Shown here: positions 1 to 4,962 of the stretch, one piece after another | Layout: each line of letters starts with the position of its first letter | Numbering within the stretch: position 1 is the first letter of the stretch | Source: Desulfobulbaceae bacterium | GTDB lineage: Bacteria; Desulfobacterota; Desulfobulbia; Desulfobulbales; Desulfocapsaceae | Direction: 5' to 3' | DNA length: 7,579 bases | Assembly: GCA_030599175.1 (NCBI GenBank) | Contig: JAUVON010000121.1 | Coordinates: 1 to 7,579, forward strand | Notes under the pieces: generated by a model | Seen by the model: the letters and a program-made list of their open reading frames with translations, nothing else | The model's database searches: none | Told to the model about the DNA's origin: nothing | Position numbers and translations under genes: made by a program

Positions 1-167
1 ATCCAAGTAAAATTTCTTCCCTCATGAAGCATGATCACATGAAAAAGCAGGCTGTACAAAAAAATAATGGCTATAATAAAAGCAAGAAACTTGGCCAGCA
101 AAACCATATTTCGCTTGGTTGACTTATTCCGGAAGAAAAAGAGCAGCTGAGATGGCAGATATTTCAT
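1..167 (-). CDS. Potassium-channel-like membrane protein, N-terminal part (cut by left edge)
   Basis: Read on the minus strand from ATG at 167-165, the frame stays open for 55 codons to the window edge. The protein begins MKYLPSQLLFFFRNKSTKRN, a short basic cytoplasmic stretch. A strongly hydrophobic helix follows (about residues 21-47, through AFIIAIIFLYSLLFHVIM), then HEGRNFTW at the edge. This pattern (basic start, TM1 ending in LFHVxM, then an EGxxxxW segment leading to the pore) is what I remember of small two-TM K+ channel (Ion_trans_2) proteins, in which the next residues form the pore helix and the TxGFGD filter. That part lies outside the window, so K+ selectivity is not shown here. 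Upstream in frame there is no ATG, GTG or TTG before a TGA at 248-246, so 167 is the only reasonable start. No good Shine-Dalgarno sequence is seen. A strong promoter sits about 90 nt upstream. The family call rests on N-terminal resemblance only. Confidence 0.7.
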   Translation of the reverse strand, partial: MKYLPSQLLFFFRNKSTKRNMVLLAKFLAFIIAIIFLYSLLFHVIMLHEGRNFTW

Positions 168-262
168 AGCTGTAGGTTTGCAGAGTGGAATGTATAAATG
201 GAGCAGTTCGTCGCTATCATGGCGTATTCCCCATCTTGGACAAATTCATGAATATGCCGCCC

Positions 263-291
263 ATTATCATCAACTTGAATGGTAAAGTCAA
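263..291 (-). promoter_or_regulatory. Sigma-70 promoter for the leftward channel gene
   Basis: On the minus strand TTGACT (plus 286-291) and GATAAT (plus 263-268) are separated by exactly 17 bp (269-285). Each box differs from consensus at one position. Transcription would start near position 256 and give a leader of about 90 nt before the ATG at 167. The box quality and its position in front of a divergent gene make it credible. Confidence 0.6.
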
Positions 292-320
292 TAATCACAG
301 TTTTTAGCAACCAATCAGAA

Positions 321-338
321 AATATCGACAATATCGAC
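321..338 (+). repeat. 9-bp tandem duplication just before the J-protein start
   Basis: AATATCGAC occurs twice in direct succession (321-329 and 330-338) and is followed directly by AATG containing the start codon. The repeat occupies the place where a Shine-Dalgarno sequence would be expected, and none is present. It looks like a small slippage duplication. Confidence 0.5.
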
Positions 339-339
339 A

Positions 340-1347
340 ATGTATCTTGCCACTCTGCAATACGAAGAAAAAACAGCATACGAAATACGTCAATCCTACC
401 CTGTTGACAAATGCAGTACCTATAAATATAAAACTGTTTTTAACCTGGGAGAGAGTCCCGGAGACTATATAGAGGAGTTCGACGGCCATATAGCCCTTTT
501 TCACAGTGACCTGGTGGCTGCAATATCATCCCATACAAAAGAAGATGAGGATGACCTTCTGGAGCAGCTGCTCTTTCGTTTTCTGCCCCATGAAGTCCAG
601 AGTAAAATTGATCTCTACCATAGACCCGATACTGCTAAACGAACCCCTCTGACAAGTCGTGAAAAGGATGACATCAGAGATCAGGTACATATTTTTGATA
701 GAAAACGACTCTACTATCTCCGCTATGGAGCCGTTGATCAGAGCCGGTTGAGCAATCTCCATGAGAAATGCTGCAAGGTTCTGCTCTACCAGAGCAGGGA
801 TGAACGGGAATACTATTTCCGAGAAGAGGAAAAAGTATTGAATCCGGGAGAATATCTGCAGTATGTTTACGCAATCTTTAACCTGCAGATCCACTTCAAC
901 TACTCTTTTGCCCCTTTTTTCCCGGAGGCACTTGCTGTCGAAGAGGTTGCCGATCATTTCATCTCGGAAATATGCCGTCTTAACAGTAACAAACAGTTCT
1001 GGAAGGGGGATAGATCAGGAGAATACCTGCACTCCCACCTGCAACGATATCTCATCATGTTTTTTGATTTCTCAGCTGCCCCAAAATCATTTCTGCATGA
1101 TTTTACCCGGCAATTCAGAGACAAGCATCGCTCGTTTCGCTGGCCTGAGAAGCGATCCACGATAAAACCGGAGAGGGTAAGCGAGATATTTGGGACACCA
1201 TACAATGAACTTAAATCGATGTCGCCGGAACAACTGAACAGACTCTACCGGAAAAAGGCTATGCAGCTTCACCCGGACAAGGGAGGAGATCATCATCACT
1301 TCATTGAACTCACTGCAGTCTATAACGATCTTCTTCGTTACAAATAA
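340..1347 (+). CDS. Protein with C-terminal J domain (DnaJ-type), uncharacterised N-terminal region
   Basis: 335 residues. The last ~55 residues (about 281-335) form a J domain: a helix with LNRLYRKKAMQLHPDKGGD, the catalytic HPD at 311-313, then FIELTAVYNDLL as helix III. J domains stimulate the ATPase of a DnaK/Hsp70 partner, and the intact HPD predicts that this activity is kept. There is no G/F region, zinc finger or DnaJ C-terminal domain, so it is a class III-type J-protein that would direct Hsp70 to a particular client. Residues 1-280 are soluble, rich in charged and aromatic residues, and match no domain I can name. The opening (MYLA...Y.IR.SYP......DLG-like pattern) resembles J-proteins I recall from Deltaproteobacteria, which supports the ATG at 340 although no Shine-Dalgarno precedes it. 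The frame is open back to a TAA at 292-294 without another start. No signal peptide or membrane segment is visible. It stands alone in the divergent arrangement with the channel gene; no clear promoter is seen upstream. Confidence 0.85.
   Translation: MYLATLQYEEKTAYEIRQSYPVDKCSTYKYKTVFNLGESPGDYIEEFDGHIALFHSDLVAAISSHTKEDEDDLLEQLLFRFLPHEVQSKIDLYHRPDTAKRTPLTSREKDDIRDQVHIFDRKRLYYLRYGAVDQSRLSNLHEKCCKVLLYQSRDEREYYFREEEKVLNPGEYLQYVYAIFNLQIHFNYSFAPFFPEALAVEEVADHFISEICRLNSNKQFWKGDRSGEYLHSHLQRYLIMFFDFSAAPKSFLHDFTRQFRDKHRSFRWPEKRSTIKPERVSEIFGTPYNELKSMSPEQLNRLYRKKAMQLHPDKGGDHHHFIELTAVYNDLLRYK
404..432 (+). promoter_or_regulatory. Near-consensus sigma-70 promoter inside the J-protein gene
   Basis: TTGACA (404-409, perfect -35) and TATAAA (427-432, one mismatch) are spaced by exactly 17 bp. 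A second TATAAA at 421-426 overlaps the spacer. If used, transcription would begin near 439, inside codon 34 or so, giving a transcript lacking the annotated start. The next in-frame possible start is GTG at 514 (residue 59), without a good ribosome-binding site, so a shortened J-protein from here is doubtful. It may instead help transcribe the downstream small gene, or be a chance match in AT-rich coding sequence. Confidence 0.35.
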
Positions 1348-1463
1348 GTGTTGAATATTGAATTGCAAATTCGTACCTTTCCTTTCAGTTGATTTGTTAC
1401 TACTTTTAAAACTGGTTGGAAGTTTTTTGAACAATAGACATTTCTTTCAAAGGGACACTGCTA

Positions 1464-1631
1464 ATGAGCGAAGCCAAAGACAGAAACAAAGAGTCACGAG
1501 AGTATAGTGAGAAAGAAGGTGAATCCATTGAAAAAGGTTTTGAACAGATGGAAATGCTCTATAAATCACGATGTGTGCAGGTACCGACCGGGTCGAATGT
1601 TACTGTTAGAGAAATAAAAACAGAAGAATAA
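1464..1631 (+). CDS. Small charged protein of 55 residues, function unknown
   Basis: An ATG at 1464 preceded by AGGG (1451-1454, 9-nt spacing, within AAAGGGA) opens a 55-residue frame ending in TAA at 1629-1631. The protein begins MSEAKDRNKESREYSEKEGE. The first ~30 residues are almost all Glu, Lys, Arg, Ser and Asp and probably form a helix. Then comes MEMLYKSRCVQVP with a single Cys at 37, and a C-terminal VTVREIKTEE that could be a short strand. There is no membrane segment or signal peptide. I recognise no family. The well-placed ribosome-binding site and the position in an otherwise gene-free gap argue that it is real; its shortness argues for caution. It lies 116 nt after the J-protein gene on the same strand and could be co-transcribed with it. 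Confidence 0.55.
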   Translation: MSEAKDRNKESREYSEKEGESIEKGFEQMEMLYKSRCVQVPTGSNVTVREIKTEE

Positions 1632-1643
1632 AACGGCTTGTGG

Positions 1644-1658
1644 TAAATACAGTATTTA
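1644..1658. promoter_or_regulatory. Perfect 15-bp palindrome, possible operator
   Basis: TAAATACAGTATTTA consists of two perfect 7-bp arms (1644-1650 and 1652-1658) around one central A. With a one-base centre it cannot make a good RNA hairpin, so it is more likely a protein-binding dyad. It lies 12 bp after the small gene's stop and, if transcription starts near 1735, about 77-91 bp upstream of that start, a place typical of activator sites. The regulator is not identifiable from sequence; it does not match the E. coli LexA pattern CTGT-N8-ACAG. Confidence 0.4.
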
Positions 1659-1690
1659 ACTAGCCCGAATAAATCAGATTTTTAGAATGC

Positions 1691-1719
1691 TTGGATAAGT
1701 GCCATGAAAGTATATCCAA
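1691..1719. promoter_or_regulatory. Inverted repeat TTGGATA-N15-TATCCAA, possible operator
   Basis: Perfect 7-bp inverted arms lie at 1691-1697 and 1713-1719, with centres 22 bp (about two helical turns) apart. The repeat covers the place where a -35 box should be for the TATAAT immediately downstream, and no recognisable -35 box is there. This combination suits a dimeric regulator controlling the promoter of the pump operon. Confidence 0.4.
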
Positions 1720-1722
1720 CCA

Positions 1723-1728
1723 TATAAT
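1723..1728 (+). promoter_or_regulatory. -10 box TATAAT, likely promoter of the SDR-GtrA-efflux operon
   Basis: A perfect TATAAT lies about 148 bp before the ATG of the first operon gene. The sequence 16-18 bp upstream does not resemble TTGACA and there is no extended -10 TG, so activity would probably depend on an activator or other upstream contacts. Transcription would start near 1735, leaving a leader of about 140 nt. Confidence 0.45.
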
Positions 1729-1758
1729 GTTAAACGACTTTCCTCGATTTCTTTTTTT

Positions 1759-1782
1759 CCTTACAGAAATTCTGGAGTAAGG
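1759..1782 (+). other. Possible stem-loop in the leader of the operon
   Basis: CCTTAC (1759-1764) and GTAAGG (1777-1782) can pair around a 12-nt loop that itself contains the small dyad AGAA-A-TTCT. Two competing pairings use part of the same bases: GGAGT (1774-1778) with ACTCC (1797-1801), and TCTGGA (1771-1776) with TCCAGA (1805-1810). No U-run follows the stem, so it is not an intrinsic terminator. The stems are short, and a functional role is speculative. Confidence 0.25.
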
Positions 1783-1875
1783 CACTAAATAAAGAAACTC
1801 CTCATCCAGACAAAGCGTACAAGCCATTAAAGATTCCATCATCAAAAGTTTTACATCCGGATAACAGGGCAGAAA

Positions 1876-3012
1876 ATGCGTGCAAAAAAAATAGGTGTCC
1901 TCATAGGCGGCTCAGGCCTGATCGGTGGCACAATTGTCAATTACTATAAAACCAGGCACGCTGACACTGTCGATATTCGTGCTCCCAGCAGTAAAAAGCT
2001 CTCCATTCGGGAAGAAAGTGACATTCGTAGTTACCTCTCCGAAGTGAGACCTGACTTTGTCATAAACGCCGCAATGGCCAGCCTTGCCTCTGACGGCCAA
2101 ATGGCCTATGAAGTGAATTTTCTTGGTCCTCTCAATCTGGCCCGAGCCGCAACTGCACTGAAAATTCCGTATATCCATGTCAGCTCTGCGGCAACCCTGC
2201 CCTCCGGAACTGATCTGAAGGAAGAGGATACCATACCGATAACACCCAAACTGACCAACTATGCCAAATCTAAACTGATGGCGGAACAGACTCTGCGCCT
2301 GATGGCTGAACAGGAGGGCCTTGATTATTCCTGTGTACGACTCGCTATAGTCTATGGCGCACACGACCATAAAATACAGGGTTTTCACCGGTTGTTTTTC
2401 TCTATTGCTGATCAATCCATGCCTGTTCTCTTTACCCAGAAAAACACATTCCACTCATACTCAAACGCCAGAAAACTCCCTTACTTTATCAACCATATGA
2501 TCGAAAACAGGAAGGAATTCAGCGGCATTACCTGCCACTTTATCGACAGAAATCCGGTGGATCTTGCCAGCCTCATACTGACCATAAAATCTTACCTGCA
2601 ACTGAAAACTCCAAGAGAGATATATGTCCCTTATATTATGGCAAGTTTTGGTAAAAAAGGAATAGTGTTCCTGTTACGTTTTTTAAGAAAGTTTGGTTTA
2701 AAGGCAGACCTTCCCGCCGAGCTGATGTTTCTTGACAACTTTTATAAATCACAGTCCCTCTCAGCAGCACGTCTGGAAGCATCTTCATTTGTCGATCCGA
2801 TGCCTGAAGAGACTATTTTTACCCGGCTGCCGGGGTTGGTTATCTACTACCTGACCCGCTGGAGTCACCAGAACCTTATCACTACCTATGATGAGACCCT
2901 CGATTTCAAGGGATCGGTGGAAGATGACTTCGTTGACAATCCAATGAAATTACTCGAATCAGTACACGCCAAAAGCATTGGTCCTTTTCCCGAAATGATG
3001 CAGGATCAATAG
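1876..3012 (+). CDS. NAD(P)-dependent extended SDR (sugar epimerase/reductase or 3-beta-HSD-like)
   Basis: 378 residues with the full extended short-chain dehydrogenase signature: a Rossmann glycine motif GGSGLIG (11-17), an acidic VDIR at the end of the second strand (Asp33, favouring NAD(H) over NADP(H)), INAA at 63-66, Ser103/104 in HVSSAA, and the catalytic YxxxK as Tyr129-Lys133 in NYAKSK. Such enzymes reduce, epimerise or dehydrate nucleotide sugars, or oxidise sterol- and lipid-like alcohols. The C-terminal half (from ~250) is long and has a hydrophobic/basic patch (IVFLLRFLRKFG, ~263-274), then YKSQSLSAARLEASSF, which recalls the C-terminal helix of 3-beta-HSD-like members; this suggests contact with the membrane or a lipid-linked substrate. 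The substrate cannot be told. The start has AGGG (1866-1869) six nt upstream. It is the first gene of the operon, and its stop codon directly touches the next reading frame. Confidence 0.85.
   Translation: MRAKKIGVLIGGSGLIGGTIVNYYKTRHADTVDIRAPSSKKLSIREESDIRSYLSEVRPDFVINAAMASLASDGQMAYEVNFLGPLNLARAATALKIPYIHVSSAATLPSGTDLKEEDTIPITPKLTNYAKSKLMAEQTLRLMAEQEGLDYSCVRLAIVYGAHDHKIQGFHRLFFSIADQSMPVLFTQKNTFHSYSNARKLPYFINHMIENRKEFSGITCHFIDRNPVDLASLILTIKSYLQLKTPREIYVPYIMASFGKKGIVFLLRFLRKFGLKADLPAELMFLDNFYKSQSLSAARLEASSFVDPMPEETIFTRLPGLVIYYLTRWSHQNLITTYDETLDFKGSVEDDFVDNPMKLLESVHAKSIGPFPEMMQDQ
3002..3005 (+). promoter_or_regulatory. Ribosome-binding site AGGA bearing on the GtrA start
   Basis: AGGA inside the end of the SDR gene lies 7 nt before a TTG codon (3013) and 16 nt before an ATG (3022). 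The spacing favours the TTG; codon strength favours the ATG, which has only a GGA 4 nt upstream. Confidence 0.4.
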
Positions 3013-3492
3013 TTGGAAATAATGGCTTTAGATTCTGCAGCAGTAGTTCAATTTATCAAATATGGGCTGGCAGGAGGAATTGCCACCATCACCCATATCA
3101 TTATTTTCCATCTCATTGCCTGGAAAATTTTTCCGGCACTACAGGAAAAAGATCATGCAGTACAATTTTTCAACCTCACCATCAAAAAAGTAAACGATGC
3201 CACCCGGGCAAGAAATTCAATGATTGGTAATTTCATTGCTTTTCTCATCTCCAACATGGTTGCCTATATCACCAATATTCTCTGGGTGTTTGAAGGTGGA
3301 AAATATCCTTTTTTAATTGAGATCCTTCTTTTTTATTGTGTATCCGGAATCAGTGTTTTCCTGGGAACGATGCTGATGGGGATCTTGATCAGACGCTTTG
3401 GAATGCTCACCACCTACGCCTTTTCTTCCAACATAGTCACAGCAGTGATGATCAATTATGTAATGAGAAAATTCTTTATTTTCCATGGGTAA
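3013..3492 (+). CDS. GtrA-family four-helix membrane protein
   Basis: 159 residues from TTG 3013, or 156 from ATG 3022; the start is unsettled. Four hydrophobic helices are visible: ~14-40 (FIKYGLAGGIATITHIIIFH), ~71-93 (with N..AYITNILWVF), ~100-126 and ~132-151, ending in RKFFIFHG. The FxKYGLxGG opening, the N-x3-Y-x2-N-x2-WVF motif in helix 2 and the basic-aromatic RKF.IF ending are hallmarks of GtrA/DPMS_TMD proteins. Known members help move polyprenyl-phosphate sugars across the inner membrane in O-antigen glucosylation or cell-wall synthesis. An unusually long charged loop (~41-69, QEKDHAVQ...KKVNDATRARN) separates helices 1 and 2, making this member longer than the usual ~120-140. It abuts the SDR gene with no spacer and overlaps the next gene by one base, so translation is probably coupled. 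No glycosyltransferase partner is seen nearby. Its link to the pump is inferred only from the operon. Confidence 0.85.
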   Translation: MEIMALDSAAVVQFIKYGLAGGIATITHIIIFHLIAWKIFPALQEKDHAVQFFNLTIKKVNDATRARNSMIGNFIAFLISNMVAYITNILWVFEGGKYPFLIEILLFYCVSGISVFLGTMLMGILIRRFGMLTTYAFSSNIVTAVMINYVMRKFFIFHG

Positions 3493-4943
3493 TGGGTAAA
3501 GTCGAGAATATGATCAAATACGGTTTTTGGCAATCAGCCAGTATATTCGGGATATTGATCCCGTTAACTCTTTCAATGCTGTTATTAGCTTCCTGCATGC
3601 AGAGGTCGGAAGAACACCCAGTTGCTCCGTTTGAACTGCCGTATCAGTTCTCTCTATCAGGAAATGCTGCCGCCCCCGCTCAATGGTGGTTGGATATAGA
3701 TGATCCTGCCCTCCCCACCCTCATAGAACACGCACTCTCAGACAATTTTTCTCTCCTTATCGCCAGAGACCGCCTGAGAGAGGCAAGAGCCTCTGCCAGA
3801 CAGGCCGGTGCACGACTCAGACCTACCCTTGACGGTGAAGCCAGGGGATCAACAAGGAGAAATTATCAGACCGACAGCACTACGGATGGACTACTGCTCG
3901 AACTTGCCGCTTCCTATGAAATTGATCTCTGGGGGAGACTCGCTGCAATTAGAGATGCAGCTGTTCTTAACAGCCAGGCCACTCAAGCTGACCTGTTCAC
4001 CGCAGCCACATCCATAGCCGCCGAAGTAGCCCAAACCTGGTATCGTATTGTAGAGACCAGACTGCAACTACAACTGATGCATAAACAAAAAAAGACAAAT
4101 GGTCATGTTCTAGAACTGATTAAGGTCAGATTTCGTGCTGGACAAGCTGGAGCCCCTGATGTACTTCAGCAGCGTCAACTCGTCGAGACAAATAATGCTG
4201 AACTGGCTGAACTCCAACGTAACCTGCAACTCCTCAAACACGAACTCTCCCTTCTTTTAGGGGAGATTCCCGGCAACTACACATTCCCCAAAATTTCGGT
4301 GCTGCCTTCTCCACCACCTTTGCCGGACACAGGAGTAGTTATCGACCTGCTGACGAGACGACCTGATATCAGAAGCAGCTATCTTCTGCTCCAGGCTGAG
4401 GACAAAAGGGTGGCTGCTGCCGTGGCTGACAGACTGCCAAGGCTGAGTATTTCAGCAGAACTTTATACCTCTGGAAGCAGGGCCAGTGACCTGTTTAACA
4501 ACTGGTTCACCAACCTGATCGCCAACCTTTCCGGGCCCATCCTTGACGGTGGGTATCGAAAGGCTGAGGTCGAAAAGCGTAGAGCTAAAATGGATCGACA
4601 ACTAAACGAATACGGACTGACAGTCCTGCGGGCAATCGGCGAAGTAGAAGATGCGCTCATCCAGGAACAAACTGAGGCTGAAATAGCGGATAACCTTGAT
4701 TTGCGTCTGAAACTGGCAGAACAGACCGTCGGCCATGTTGCAACCCGGTACAGAAGAGGTGTAGAGGACTATCAGCGGGTTCTTCTTGCCCTGCTCTCCT
4801 TCCAGGGTTTACAGCAAAAAATCATTAAATCCAAGCGACTGTTAATAAACTACAGGATCGGACTTTATCGGGCTTTAGGAGGTAATATCCCCCTGAATGC
4901 GGCAACTACAGATGGGGTATCTGCCTCTGCCAAGGACACATAA
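3492..4943 (+). CDS. Outer-membrane efflux channel lipoprotein, TolC/NodT family
   Basis: 483 residues from the ATG in TAATG at 3492, overlapping the GtrA stop by one base; an ATG at 3510 is an alternative start. The N-terminus is a lipoprotein signal: a hydrophobic stretch, then LLAS-Cys35 (Cys29 from the later start). The residue after Cys is Met, not Asp, consistent with sorting to the outer membrane. WWLDIDDPAL (65-74) opens the first outer-membrane efflux domain. YEIDLWGRL (142-150), GQAGAPDVLQQR and RRPDIR (289-294, followed by LLLQAEDKRVAAAVADRLPRL) are typical of NodT-type channels. Length is normal for the family. It should form a trimeric channel through the outer membrane and periplasm and dock onto the adaptor encoded next. 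The Shine-Dalgarno sequence is weak at both starts, which fits translational coupling to gtrA. The substrate cannot be deduced. Confidence 0.92.
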   Translation: MGKVENMIKYGFWQSASIFGILIPLTLSMLLLASCMQRSEEHPVAPFELPYQFSLSGNAAAPAQWWLDIDDPALPTLIEHALSDNFSLLIARDRLREARASARQAGARLRPTLDGEARGSTRRNYQTDSTTDGLLLELAASYEIDLWGRLAAIRDAAVLNSQATQADLFTAATSIAAEVAQTWYRIVETRLQLQLMHKQKKTNGHVLELIKVRFRAGQAGAPDVLQQRQLVETNNAELAELQRNLQLLKHELSLLLGEIPGNYTFPKISVLPSPPPLPDTGVVIDLLTRRPDIRSSYLLLQAEDKRVAAAVADRLPRLSISAELYTSGSRASDLFNNWFTNLIANLSGPILDGGYRKAEVEKRRAKMDRQLNEYGLTVLRAIGEVEDALIQEQTEAEIADNLDLRLKLAEQTVGHVATRYRRGVEDYQRVLLALLSFQGLQQKIIKSKRLLINYRIGLYRALGGNIPLNAATTDGVSASAKDT

Positions 4944-4962
4944 ACACACTTAATCTACTCAT

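Noticed and set aside
164..379. 71-residue open frame on the minus strand overlapping the channel promoter
   Set aside because: It starts inside the J-protein gene, is in a different frame from the channel gene and reads straight through that gene's promoter and leader.
863..1165. 100-residue plus-strand frame inside the J-protein gene, and several minus-strand frames inside it and the operon genes
   Set aside because: They are fully contained in well-supported genes in other frames, with low-complexity composition and no recognisable motifs.
1408..1428. Hairpin AAAACT-N7-AGTTTT followed by Ts as a terminator of the J-protein gene
   Set aside because: The stem is 6 bp with a single G-C pair and much of the T-run is part of the stem; far too weak to call a terminator.
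1644..1658. LexA/SOS box
   Set aside because: The palindrome contains ACAGT but lacks the CTGT-N8-ACAG architecture, and no SOS gene is nearby.
1660..1845. 61-residue open frame on the minus strand in the intergenic region
   Set aside because: It runs through the TATAAT and both arms of the inverted repeat, has no well-placed ribosome-binding site and no recognisable protein features; probably chance.
3336..3491. Upstream extension of the outer-membrane channel gene from TTG at 3336
   Set aside because: It would overlap GtrA by about 150 bases and would bury the lipoprotein signal sequence; the start at 3492 places Cys35 at a normal lipobox distance.
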